Positions 34,929-43,420 of a stretch of DNA of 64,000 nucleotides are shown in pieces. The position numbers and the translations under genes were made by a program. The notes beneath the pieces are model-generated. The model was given only the letters and a program-made list of their open reading frames with translations, was not told where the DNA came from and searched no databases. This DNA is from Bacteroidota bacterium (GTDB lineage: Bacteria > Bacteroidota > Bacteroidia > Chitinophagales > Chitinophagaceae): positions 1-64,000 of the forward strand of contig VGFQ01000003.1 in NCBI GenBank assembly GCA_016868815.1. The letters run 5' to 3'. The first letter of the stretch is position 1. Each line of letters starts with the position of its first letter.

Positions 34929-35915
34929 TCAGGACAGGTCCATCGTGGGTTTGTTACCGAGGATGCCTTCGATCTCCTGCATGACCTCGGGCGTGAGCAG
35001 GGGGAGTACATCGAGGGCCTTGAGGTTTTCAGTAAGCTGCGACTCGCGGGTGGCCCCGAGGATGGCGCTCGTCACATGGGGGTTATGGATGGTCCAGGCG
35101 ATGGAGAGGGCGGCGATGGAGATGCCCATTCGGTCAGCGAGGGTGATGAGTTTTTTCAGTTTTTCGATCTTCTGTTGCTGCAGCCAGCGTTTCTTGAGCC
35201 AGTCAAACCCTTCAATGGCGAGGCGTGAGTCAGCCGGGATGCCGTTGATATATTTTCCGGTCAGGAAGCCGGCTGCCAGTGGACTCCAGATGGTGGTGCC
35301 GAGTCCCACGTTGCGGTAGACGGGCTGATAGTCTAGCTCCACCTTGTAGCGTTCGAACATGTTATACTGCGGTTGTTCCATGACGGGGCCTATGAGTCCG
35401 TACTGCTGGGCCACGCGGTGGGCTTCCATGATCTCGGCGCCGCTCCACTGGCTGGTGCCCCAGTAGAGCACTTTGCCCTGCTGGATGAGGTTGTGCATAG
35501 TCCATACGACTTCTTCGATGGGTACCATCGGATCGGGGCGGTGGCAGAAATAGAGATCGAGGTAGTCGAGCTGCAGCCGCTTCAGCGCTTCATGGCAGGC
35601 TTCGAAGACGTGCTTTCGGCTGAGTCCAGCCTGGTTGGGCTTGTTGGGGTCTCGCCATCCGAAGTACACCTTGGAGGAGACGATGAAGGAGCTGCGGTCC
35701 CAGTCCTTCGTCTTGAGCACGCGTCCCATCATTTTCTCGCTTTCTCCATAGGCATAGCCTTCAGCATTATCGAAGAAGTTGATGCCAGCGTCATAGGAGA
35801 GGCCCATGAGGCGGTCGGCTGTGCCGTCTTCTATCTGCTTGTGAAAGGTCACCCAGCTGCCGTAGGAGAGTATGCTGAGCTGGAGGCCGGTTCGGCCCAT
35901 GTAGCGGTATTGCAT
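34929..35915 (-). CDS. Aldo/keto reductase, potassium-channel beta-subunit-like
   Basis: 328 aa TIM-barrel oxidoreductase using NADPH. The catalytic tetrad is visible: FFDNAEGYAYG (Asp and Tyr), VSSKVYFGW (Lys) and LYFCHRPDP (His). The start MQYRYMGRTGLQLSILSYGS and the segments VEQPQYNMFER-like (MEQPQYNMFERYKVE) and WSPLAAGFLTGKY match the Kv-beta/AKR6 and YghZ-like group. The exact substrate is unknown; methylglyoxal or other aldehydes are typical. It is monocistronic. Confidence 0.94.
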   Translation of the reverse strand: MQYRYMGRTGLQLSILSYGSWVTFHKQIEDGTADRLMGLSYDAGINFFDNAEGYAYGESEKMMGRVLKTKDWDRSSFIVSSKVYFGWRDPNKPNQAGLSRKHVFEACHEALKRLQLDYLDLYFCHRPDPMVPIEEVVWTMHNLIQQGKVLYWGTSQWSGAEIMEAHRVAQQYGLIGPVMEQPQYNMFERYKVELDYQPVYRNVGLGTTIWSPLAAGFLTGKYINGIPADSRLAIEGFDWLKKRWLQQQKIEKLKKLITLADRMGISIAALSIAWTIHNPHVTSAILGATRESQLTENLKALDVLPLLTPEVMQEIEGILGNKPTMDLS

Positions 35916-35969
35916 CCGGATTGCTTTGGAGCAAATTACGGAAGAAGGGTCGATCGGAAGGCGGTGGCA

Positions 35970-36596
35970 TCAACGGCGCTGGATGGACGTATCGGCCATC
36001 GGGCTGGGCGCGGAGGGACCTTCGATACTTCCTTCCACGCGCAGCTGGCTGCGGGTGATCTGATAGATGGTGAAGGTGGCAAAGTCTTGTGGGGCAGTCA
36101 GTCCGACACCATTGATGATGGTACCTGGGCTGTAGATGCGTACGGGCTTGTCTGTATGAAAACGTTCAGAGGACTGGTCCCACCAAAGCTCTTCGCAAAA
36201 AAGTGTGTCGCCCTTGCGGTTGAAGACGCGGACGCTGTCTCTGAGAAATACCTTATTCTGCATTTCCAGATACCGTGCATATCGTGCATTGACGGTATTT
36301 TGTATCGTGAGCAATGAGTCGTAGAAGTCAACATGCAGGGTATTGGGAAACTCCATGCGCGGGAGTGTATCCTGGTGGCGGAGCATGAGCGGGGCGGTCA
36401 GTCGTGCCCGCAGGCGTCCCGACTGGCTCATATAGCTTACAATGTGGGAGGCTTCATCGACGCCTGGCTTTTGGCTGACCAGGTTTCGTACGACGGCTTC
36501 GTCGTTGACACAGGCGGCGAAGGCCAGGCAGCAAAAGATGGCTGCAAAGGTCAGCTGTAGTATCGGATGGGTCAGGCGCATCCGGACGGGTGTCAA
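35970..36596 (-). CDS. lptC: LPS export periplasmic protein LptC
   Basis: 208 aa. An N-terminal hydrophobic segment ends in CCLAFAACVND, a lipobox-like cleavage site, so it may be a lipoprotein in this phylum. The body has alternating strands typical of the OstA/LptC jellyroll: HIVSYMSQSGRLRARLTAPL, VDFYDSLLTIQNTVNARYA, KVFLRDSVRVFNRKGDTLFC. It bridges LptB2FG and LptA in lipopolysaccharide transport. Its ATG overlaps the stop of the upstream outer-membrane protein gene (ATGA), so they are coupled. Confidence 0.85.
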   Translation of the reverse strand: MTPVRMRLTHPILQLTFAAIFCCLAFAACVNDEAVVRNLVSQKPGVDEASHIVSYMSQSGRLRARLTAPLMLRHQDTLPRMEFPNTLHVDFYDSLLTIQNTVNARYARYLEMQNKVFLRDSVRVFNRKGDTLFCEELWWDQSSERFHTDKPVRIYSPGTIINGVGLTAPQDFATFTIYQITRSQLRVEGSIEGPSAPSPMADTSIQRR

Positions 36597-37879
36597 TCGT
36601 ATTTGCGGGGGTTGAACCAGATGTCTGAGAGGTTGAATCCCAGGGCGATGCGGAACAGGTTTTCGCGCACCGCGTTGGACTTATTGCCACGGGTGCCGGC
36701 CTCCAGCGCCAAGTTTACGGTGGTAAACTGATTGGTGTAGAAGCTTCTCCTGACAGGCAGTGCCACGCCAGCCGTCAGCAGGAACTTGTTCATCGTATTA
36801 CCGATGACGATGGGGTCGGTGCCATAGGAGAGGCCTGCCCGGTAGATCACTCGCGACCAATATCCTTTGCCATTGCCATCGGGTAGGTATTGCCCGCCGA
36901 CTCGTGCTGTCCAGCTGTCGCGCAGCGGGTCGGCAGCCCCATAATATCGATATTGGCCCCACATGATGTGTTGGAATTCTGCACCGAAAAGCCATTTGGA
37001 TTCTCTTTCGACGGTGAAGCCGAAGCCATAGGAGCTGGGGTATACGATCTTGCCTTCCTGGTCGAGCACGCGGTAGACGCTGTCGATGATGTCGATGCCG
37101 TTGGATGGGCTGTATTCGAATGTCTCGCGGGAGATATCTCTGGTCGACTGCATCTTCTGCTGCAGGCTACCCGTCAGGCCTATCCGAATCTTAGTCGACT
37201 TGCTCAGGTTGGCCGTATAGAGCAGTCCGCCTTCGGCATAAAGCCCGCCGAAACGAGTAGTGTCTGCAGAGTTGCTCTTACGGTAGGGTACAGTGTCGTT
37301 GATCAGGATGACGCGTGTGTTGTAGAGCTTGTTGCCAAAGCGGTAGCCTGCGTTGATGCCGGCGCTGAGGTGCTTTCCGCCGAAGCCTGTGCCCATGAAT
37401 GCCTGGTATGTGCCCCCTTTGCCCATGTAGTTATAAAGTACGCTGTCGATACCGGCGACGCGAGTGCGGGTGTTGAGGTTGTAGTCGATCCTCGTCAGCG
37501 GTGCCATGCCCATGTTGAGCCCCCAGTTTTTCTTTTTCGAGAGGGGCATCCCGATCTGCAGATAGGTCGGAATCATGTACTTCGAGTTGAACCTGCGGAC
37601 CGGCGAGCTGGCGCGGAGGGTGCGGGACGACACTTCGACCCCCACGTCAAGGGTGGTGACTTTTAGGTTGGCGTAGCTGGCGGGATTGACGAAGTTGACG
37701 GCCTGATAGTCAGCGAAGCCGATGGAAAGACCGCCCATCGAGCGGCTGACGATGTTCTGTCCGTTTAGCATATCTCCCAGTCCGAAGCGGGAATAGGGCG
37801 AATTCTCCTGAGCGCTGGCAGTCAGTGAGCCAAGAAATAGTGCCGCCCATACAGCTCGAAGGCCGCTACGACGGTTCAT
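36593..37879 (-). CDS. Outer-membrane beta-barrel protein of Bacteroidota
   Basis: 428 aa from the ATG at 37879 (MNRRSGLRAVWAALFL), with a signal peptide ending TASAQ. The mature part starts NSPYSRFGLGDMLNGQN and continues with MGGLSIGFADYQAVNFVNPASYA, the usual opening of FadL/OmpP1-like barrels in Bacteroidota. Amphipathic strands alternate to the end, closing LGFNLSDIWFNPRKYD. The start overlaps the coaX 3' end by 14 bases and the stop overlaps lptC by four. The position between coaX and lptC is a conserved-looking envelope arrangement, but the function is unknown. Confidence 0.85.
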   Translation of the reverse strand: MNRRSGLRAVWAALFLGSLTASAQENSPYSRFGLGDMLNGQNIVSRSMGGLSIGFADYQAVNFVNPASYANLKVTTLDVGVEVSSRTLRASSPVRRFNSKYMIPTYLQIGMPLSKKKNWGLNMGMAPLTRIDYNLNTRTRVAGIDSVLYNYMGKGGTYQAFMGTGFGGKHLSAGINAGYRFGNKLYNTRVILINDTVPYRKSNSADTTRFGGLYAEGGLLYTANLSKSTKIRIGLTGSLQQKMQSTRDISRETFEYSPSNGIDIIDSVYRVLDQEGKIVYPSSYGFGFTVERESKWLFGAEFQHIMWGQYRYYGAADPLRDSWTARVGGQYLPDGNGKGYWSRVIYRAGLSYGTDPIVIGNTMNKFLLTAGVALPVRRSFYTNQFTTVNLALEAGTRGNKSNAVRENLFRIALGFNLSDIWFNPRKYD

Positions 37880-38594
37880 TGATTTCACTGAGTGCATAGA
37901 GGCCTTTGAATAAAAAATCGGAGTCGGCAAATATCCGACTTTTCAGGAGGCCTGCCAAATAGCCATTGTCGCCGCCCGTGAGCACCACCTGTAGGTCTGC
38001 ATATCGGTCCGTGTAGCGTTGGATGATGCCGTCGATTTCACCAGCGATGCCGAGCATAACGCCGCTGAGGATGTTGGTGCGGGTATCGTAACCGATGAGT
38101 GGGAAGTTCCATTCTTTTTCGACCCATGGCAGCAGGGCGGTTTGCTCATGCAGCGAACGAAAGCGGATCTCCATGCCAGGGGAGATGCCACCGCCCAGGA
38201 ACTGGTGGTAGGGGTTGATGAAATTATAGGTAATGGCTGTACCCAGTCCGATCACTAGGTTGTTGCGTTGTGGAAAGAATCGGACGGCAGCCGCGGCCAA
38301 TGCCAGTCTGTCGGCCCCCATGGTTTCCGGCTTGCCAACGGCCAGGGTGAAGGGCATGCGTGTCAGGTGGCATAACCGATGGAAGGAGCCGTGGGCGGCC
38401 AGCCGCTCCTCCCAGAGTGGGTTGTGGCGGATAACAGAGGACAGGATGGTCCGGTCGGGTTGGCATTGCGATAGCAGCTCGTCCAGGGTATCGGCTGAGT
38501 CGTCCCGCAGGTTTTCAGCGCGTATGATCTGGTCCTGCTCAAAAAGTGCATATTTGAGGCGGGTGTTTCCGAAGTCGAGGCAGAGGGTCTTCAT
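37866..38594 (-). CDS. coaX: Type III pantothenate kinase
   Basis: 242 aa. It catalyses ATP-dependent phosphorylation of pantothenate, the first step of CoA synthesis, in the cytoplasm. ASKHA-fold motifs: LDFGNTRLKYALF (phosphate-binding), ETMGADRLALAAAA (GADR substrate motif), GLGTAITYNFI, FLGGGISPGME and LTGGDNGYLA. Length is typical. It is first in the coaX, outer-membrane protein, lptC series, which overlap successively. Confidence 0.96.
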   Translation of the reverse strand: MKTLCLDFGNTRLKYALFEQDQIIRAENLRDDSADTLDELLSQCQPDRTILSSVIRHNPLWEERLAAHGSFHRLCHLTRMPFTLAVGKPETMGADRLALAAAAVRFFPQRNNLVIGLGTAITYNFINPYHQFLGGGISPGMEIRFRSLHEQTALLPWVEKEWNFPLIGYDTRTNILSGVMLGIAGEIDGIIQRYTDRYADLQVVLTGGDNGYLAGLLKSRIFADSDFLFKGLYALSEINEPS

Positions 38595-38631
38595 GTGCTG
38601 AGGTTTGCTGCCGAAGGCCTGCTGGCTTCTG

Positions 38632-39273
38632 TCAGGCCAGGGGTTCGAAGCCAGGCAGGTGCTTGAAATGTCCGTTCAGTCCAATCTTTTGTTTGAGGGC
38701 TTCCATCTCAGTGAGTACGGGCAAGACGCGCTGCACATGCCGCCGCAGGTATTCCTGGCGTTGTCGCTCCGAGAAGAGGCAGAGCATCTCAAACTCTGCT
38801 GCGATAGACATCCCGGCGTGGTGTGCCAGGTCGAAGGCCTGTCGGATGACTCCGTGAGGCTCCCACTTTTTCTTCACATCGAGGAGATTGTGTATCTGCT
38901 CTACGCTCGCGTGTAAGGCCTCCAGCAGTCCGGGATCCCCATCGTCAATCTCTTCCGGGTATTCCACGATTGCACCAGCATAAAGCTTGCCCGGCATCTC
39001 CGGCACCTTCTCCAAGATGCGGAAGACGCGTTCGCCTTGGGTGGTGATGTCCATCTCGCCGTTCTCGTAGGTCTTTGCGATGGATTGGATCGTCATCAGC
39101 GTGCCCATGTCTGTCAGCCGCTGATCGACGACGGCCGGGATGCCAAAAGGTTTTTTTTGTGCAAAGCACTCTCCGATCAGCTGCTTGTACCTCGGCTCGA
39201 AAATGTGCAGGTGAAGGCGTTCTCCTGGGAAGGCGACCAGTGCGAGGGGGAATACAGGAATGAAGTTCATCAT
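38632..39273 (-). CDS. Lon N-terminal (substrate-binding) domain protein
   Basis: 213 aa from ATG 39273 (MMNFIPVFPLALVAFPGE). It consists of the Lon-substrate-binding (LAN) domain alone: PVFPLALVAFPGERLHLHIFEPRYKQLI, GTLMTIQSIAKTYENGEMDI and GERVFRIL, then a helical C-terminal part. It has no AAA or protease domain, so it is a stand-alone protein of unknown role. The ATG overlaps the stop of the O-antigen ligase-like gene (ATGA), so translation is coupled. Confidence 0.9.
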   Translation of the reverse strand: MMNFIPVFPLALVAFPGERLHLHIFEPRYKQLIGECFAQKKPFGIPAVVDQRLTDMGTLMTIQSIAKTYENGEMDITTQGERVFRILEKVPEMPGKLYAGAIVEYPEEIDDGDPGLLEALHASVEQIHNLLDVKKKWEPHGVIRQAFDLAHHAGMSIAAEFEMLCLFSERQRQEYLRRHVQRVLPVLTEMEALKQKIGLNGHFKHLPGFEPLA

Positions 39274-40511
39274 GTCTGTGAAGGTAGGATAGGAGTCTGG
39301 GCTGCCAATGCCATGTGCCCCCAGCATCCCATCACGGTGTATATGAAGACGCCGTATTGCGTCTCCAGGCCGACTTCATACTGCATCCCCAGGAAGGCGA
39401 TGGCATGGAAGGCCATACAGCCATAAGAAAGGCGATGGGCCTTCTGTAGGAGGGGGAGTAGGCTTGCCGCCAGGAACGCGATTCCCAGTGGGATGCCAGC
39501 AGCGGTGGCATGCAATACAGTTTCATTGCTGGGCAACAGGTGTTCATAAGGCTTCATGAAGGCTGCATGCTGGAAGTACCAGTCACTCATCGCCCCTCTC
39601 AGGTCTCCGAAGCCCGTCCCCAGCCAGGGAGAAGCCTGGATCAGGTCTTCGGCCGCCTCAAGAGAGAGCATCCTGGGTGTATCGGAGAGCCCCTCTGTAT
39701 AGCCTCCACGGGAGTAGTGCTGGAAGTCCCAAAGGATGAACCGCAGCCGGTTCCGGAAGGTCGGCAGCGAAAGCCAGGCCAGCCAGGGGAGGACTGCCAT
39801 GGCCAGCACCGCCCACCGCATCGCTGGCCGCCGGCGATGATACAACGCCGCCATTCCGAGGCAAATGTAGAGGGCCAAGAGGCCTGTCTTGGACGCAAGC
39901 AGGTGTAGAAAGGCAGCGATGCTGGCCACCACCACCCAGCCGGCCTTGCGCTCCCAACCATCCAGGCGCCGCCCGTCTTCCAGCAGCACATGGAGGAGCC
40001 AGGCTTCTACCGCTGCCAGCATCCAGGCATAGCGGATATGGTCGCTTCCCATGTCGACCCGCATCACCTTGGCCTTCAGGTAGGCCTCGCTCACCGTCTC
40101 GGCATTCCAGAGATACCGACCCAGGGCCATCGCCATGCTGAGGCAGAGCATCACAAGGGCCAGCCGGACGAGGTGCCGGCGGGTGGCGGGTGGGATGGCG
40201 GTCAGGCTCCCGGCACAGAAGGGGATCAGCAGCAGTGGGGTCTTGTCCTGCATGACCTTCACCCAGTACCGCAGATCTTCGCTCCAGAGCCCCGAGGCGA
40301 AAGGGATGAGGAAGAGCAGGGCCATCGACAGGTGAAATGGGGAGGATCGCATCCGGGACAGCTTCTCAGACAAGGACTCCGAGAGCAAGGAGGAGGCAAT
40401 GAACACCACCATCGACAGGGAAAGCAAGGCGCGGCTCCATAGAAGCCCCCCCCACATCAGGCAGAGGCTGGCTGGGATGATGATGGTGAGATGAGGGAGG
40501 CGCCTGAGCAT
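39270..40511 (-). CDS. O-antigen ligase-like membrane protein (Wzy/WaaL family)
   Basis: 413 aa from the ATG at 40511 (MLRRLPHLTIIIPASL). About eleven hydrophobic segments are visible with a large periplasmic loop between about 270 and 330, containing SPWLGTGFGDLRGAMSDWY and EHLLPSNETVLH, which is the Wzy_C/O-antigen ligase signature (G-T-GfG). It would join O-antigen or exopolysaccharide units to lipid A-core or polymerise them. It is divergent from meaB and coupled to the Lon-N protein. Confidence 0.85.
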   Translation of the reverse strand: MLRRLPHLTIIIPASLCLMWGGLLWSRALLSLSMVVFIASSLLSESLSEKLSRMRSSPFHLSMALLFLIPFASGLWSEDLRYWVKVMQDKTPLLLIPFCAGSLTAIPPATRRHLVRLALVMLCLSMAMALGRYLWNAETVSEAYLKAKVMRVDMGSDHIRYAWMLAAVEAWLLHVLLEDGRRLDGWERKAGWVVVASIAAFLHLLASKTGLLALYICLGMAALYHRRRPAMRWAVLAMAVLPWLAWLSLPTFRNRLRFILWDFQHYSRGGYTEGLSDTPRMLSLEAAEDLIQASPWLGTGFGDLRGAMSDWYFQHAAFMKPYEHLLPSNETVLHATAAGIPLGIAFLAASLLPLLQKAHRLSYGCMAFHAIAFLGMQYEVGLETQYGVFIYTVMGCWGHMALAAQTPILPSQT

Positions 40512-40573
40512 GAAACTAAATTTTCCCGTCGACGACGATTGGACGAAATTAGAGGCAAAAGCCGACAAGGCCT

Positions 40574-41473
40574 ATGACAGCAGCGCAAGGATGGGAGTAT
40601 GCACTCGGAGGCGATGTACAGCGCATCGCACGCTGCATCACATGGATTGAGGAAGAGCACCCAGACATCGCTGCCTGCCTGCGGACGCTTCCCCCTCAGC
40701 CAAGGGCAAGGATTACCGGCATCACAGGCCCGCCGGGGGCTGGGAAAAGTACGCTGGTAGACACCCTGATTGGTCAGATGACAGCTGCCGGACGCCGGGT
40801 GGCCGTGCTCTGCGTCGACCCATCCTCGCCGTTCACACAGGGTGCCATCCTGGGCGACCGGGTCCGGATGGCACGCTGGTATCAGCATCCCGGCGTATTC
40901 ATCAGATCCCTGGCCTCGCGGGGATCCCTTGGCGGACTGCATCCGCAGATCTGGGAGATCGCTCAGTTCCTGAGCGCATGCCCCTTCGAAGATATAATCA
41001 TCGAGACGGTCGGCGTCGGCCAGAGTGAAGTAGAGATCGCCGGACTGGCAGACATTACCGTCGTAGTGCTCGTGCCCGAGTCAGGCGATGAGATCCAAAC
41101 CTTGAAAGCTGGACTGATGGAAGTCGCAGATATCTTTGCCGTCAACAAATGCGACCGGCCCGATGCAGATCTGTTCGTCCACAGCCTGCAGCAAATGATG
41201 TCGGTGGGCCGCAGGGCCGAGGAGGCCCCTACTCCGGTCATTCGCACGGTAGCCTCCCGTGGCGAGGGGGTGGCGCAGCTGCTGGATGCGATGGACAGGC
41301 AGGCCCTACAGGCCTCTGATAGCCGCCAGCTCGACAGCATGACCGACCGGGCATGGCATCTGATCATGAAAAAAAGGATGAAAGACGTTCGAAAGGCGAA
41401 CCTTCGCAACCGCATCTCGAACCTGCAGGCCCGGGGCGCTTTCAACCTCTACGCATTCATAGAAAACTATTGA
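40574..41473 (+). CDS. meaB: Methylmalonyl-CoA mutase-associated GTPase MeaB (ArgK family)
   Basis: 299 aa G3E P-loop GTPase that protects and reloads adenosylcobalamin in methylmalonyl-CoA mutase. Motifs: GITGPPGAGKSTLVDTLI (Walker A), VLCVDPSSPFTQGAILGDRVRM (base-binding loop), FEDIIIETVGVGQSEVEIA (switch/Walker B), and AVNKCDRPDADL (NKxD). C-terminal dimerisation arm: DVRKANLRNRI. No mutA/mutB is nearby, only icmF, which has its own GTPase. It starts a same-strand group with the CDGSH gene 3 bases downstream. Confidence 0.95.
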   Translation: MTAAQGWEYALGGDVQRIARCITWIEEEHPDIAACLRTLPPQPRARITGITGPPGAGKSTLVDTLIGQMTAAGRRVAVLCVDPSSPFTQGAILGDRVRMARWYQHPGVFIRSLASRGSLGGLHPQIWEIAQFLSACPFEDIIIETVGVGQSEVEIAGLADITVVVLVPESGDEIQTLKAGLMEVADIFAVNKCDRPDADLFVHSLQQMMSVGRRAEEAPTPVIRTVASRGEGVAQLLDAMDRQALQASDSRQLDSMTDRAWHLIMKKRMKDVRKANLRNRISNLQARGAFNLYAFIENY

Positions 41474-41476
41474 GCC

Positions 41477-41746
41477 ATGGATAGCATTCCCAATGAAGGA
41501 TTCCCGAAGGCGGCCGCCTGTGAACCGGCCTGCGTCAAAGTGGAGGCAGGTAAGACCTATGCCTGGTGCACTTGCGGGCTCAGCGGAAATCAGCCTTTCT
41601 GCGATGGCAACCACAAGCGGATAGAGGGGATGCCTTACAAAAGCCTGAAAGTCACTTTCGAAAAAGAAGAGGAAGTCTGGCTCTGCCAGTGTAAGCAGTC
41701 CAAGAACCCTCCTTTCTGCGATGGCAGCCACCGGCAGATCAGCTGA
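41477..41746 (+). CDS. Double CDGSH iron-sulfur protein (MitoNEET/CISD3-like)
   Basis: 89 aa with two complete CDGSH cluster sites. The first uses C31, C33, C42 and H46 (CTCGLSGNQPFCDGNH). The second uses C70, C72, C81 and H85 (CQCKQSKNPPFCDGSH). Each would bind one [2Fe-2S] cluster with three Cys and one His. Two repeats in one small soluble protein match the CISD3/Miner2 type; no membrane anchor is present. It starts three bases after meaB, implying co-transcription. The function may be electron transfer or cluster transfer. Confidence 0.95.
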   Translation: MDSIPNEGFPKAAACEPACVKVEAGKTYAWCTCGLSGNQPFCDGNHKRIEGMPYKSLKVTFEKEEEVWLCQCKQSKNPPFCDGSHRQIS

Positions 41747-41798
41747 AAGCGGTTATGCCACACCATTAGGTTCCTATCATGAACCCTCTTAACAGGAC

Positions 41799-43397
41799 AT
41801 GGAGACCGACTTCCTCGTCATAGGCTCTGGCATCGCTGGACTCAGCTTTGCCTTGAAGGTCGCAGACGCTTGTCCCGACAGGAGGGTGACCGTGCTGACG
41901 AAGACGGTCTCCGATGAGACCAACACCAAGTATGCCCAGGGGGGCGTGGCGGCGGTCTGGGACGAGGAGACGGACGACTTCGAAAAGCACATCGAAGACA
42001 CCCTCGGGGCAGGCGACGGCCTTTGCCGGCGGGAGGTGGTGGAGGCCGTCGTCCGCGAAGGGCCTGATAGGATCCGGGAACTCATCGCCCTGGGAGCGCA
42101 GTTCGACAAAGACGCTGACGGAGGGTTTTCGCTGGGGCGGGAAGGCGGGCACAGTGAACCCCGCATCCTGCATTACAAAGATGTCACGGGCCGTGAGATG
42201 GAACGCGCCCTCCTGGAGGCGGTGCGGGCAAGGCCGAATATAGCTCTCCTCAGCCATTTCTTTGTCGTAGACCTCATCACCCAGCACCACCTGGGCTATC
42301 TGGTGATGAAGTCGACCCCCGGCATCGAATGCTATGGCGTGTACGCACTCGACTTGCAGACCCATCGCATGGAGCAATTTCTAGCAGGTATCACCTTGCT
42401 CGCCACGGGCGGCAATGGCTGCATCTACCGCAACACGACCAACCCTTCCATCGCCACGGGCGACGGGGTGGCCATGACCTATCGTGCCAAGGGCCGGATT
42501 GCCAACATGGAATTCATCCAGTTTCATCCCACGGCCCTCTATGAGCCCGGGCTGCGGGGCCAGTCGTTCCTGATTACAGAGGCCGTGCGGGGGGATGGCG
42601 GGCGCTTACGCAACGCTGCCGGGGAAGCCTTCATGCACCGCTATGATGCACGCCTTGACCTAGCTCCCCGCGATATCGTCGCCCGCGCCATCGACAGTGA
42701 GATGAAGATCCACGGCACAGAGCATGTGTATCTTGACTGCCGTCATATGGACAGGACAAAGTTCGAGCAGCATTTCCCAAACATCTTGGAGAAATGCCAG
42801 TCGATCGGTTTGGATATTTCCAGGGATATGATACCCGTCGCGCCCGCAGCCCATTACAGCTGCGGCGGCATCCAAACAGACCTGCAGGGTCGTACCAGCA
42901 TCCGGCACCTTTTTGCCGTCGGGGAATGCGCTTCGACGGGCCTTCATGGAGCGAATCGGCTGGCCAGTAACTCCCTGCTGGAGGCGATGGTCTTTGCCCA
43001 CCGAAGTGCCGGAGAAGCCATCGGGGCGATCCCAGAGGCAGCCTTACAGTCCGACATCCCGGCATGGAACGAGTCGGGCACAACGGAGCCGAAGGAGCGG
43101 ATCCTGATCACTCAGAGCTTGAAGGAGCTGCAGCAGGTGATGTCTGACTATGTCGGCATCCTTCGGTCTGACGTCCGCCTGCAGCGTGCCAGCAGGCGGC
43201 TGGACCTCTTGCATGAGGAAACGGAGGAGCTGTATCGCCATTCGGTGGTCTCTCCTCAGCTCTGCGAGCTGCGCAATATGATCACTGTATCGTATCTAAT
43301 CGTCAAAGGCGCGCAGTTCCGCAAGGAGAGCCGCGGGCTGCATTATAATACCGACCATCCGCACCGGCACCAGCTTGTCCAGGACATCGTATTGTGA
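41799..43397 (+). CDS. nadB: L-aspartate oxidase
   Basis: 532 aa FAD enzyme that oxidises L-aspartate to iminoaspartate, the first step of de novo NAD synthesis. Family features: FLVIGSGIAGLSFALKVAD (FAD binding), TNTKYAQGGVAAVWD, HSEPRILHYKDVTGREME, FIQFHPTALYEPG and CGGIQTDLQGRTSIRHLFAVGECASTG with HGANRLASNSLLEA. Length and C-terminal helical domain are normal. It is 52 bases after the CDGSH gene in the same direction. nadA and nadC are not in the window. Confidence 0.97.
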   Translation: METDFLVIGSGIAGLSFALKVADACPDRRVTVLTKTVSDETNTKYAQGGVAAVWDEETDDFEKHIEDTLGAGDGLCRREVVEAVVREGPDRIRELIALGAQFDKDADGGFSLGREGGHSEPRILHYKDVTGREMERALLEAVRARPNIALLSHFFVVDLITQHHLGYLVMKSTPGIECYGVYALDLQTHRMEQFLAGITLLATGGNGCIYRNTTNPSIATGDGVAMTYRAKGRIANMEFIQFHPTALYEPGLRGQSFLITEAVRGDGGRLRNAAGEAFMHRYDARLDLAPRDIVARAIDSEMKIHGTEHVYLDCRHMDRTKFEQHFPNILEKCQSIGLDISRDMIPVAPAAHYSCGGIQTDLQGRTSIRHLFAVGECASTGLHGANRLASNSLLEAMVFAHRSAGEAIGAIPEAALQSDIPAWNESGTTEPKERILITQSLKELQQVMSDYVGILRSDVRLQRASRRLDLLHEETEELYRHSVVSPQLCELRNMITVSYLIVKGAQFRKESRGLHYNTDHPHRHQLVQDIVL

Positions 43398-43420
43398 GCA
43401 CGGCCGTTTCATAAACTTTC

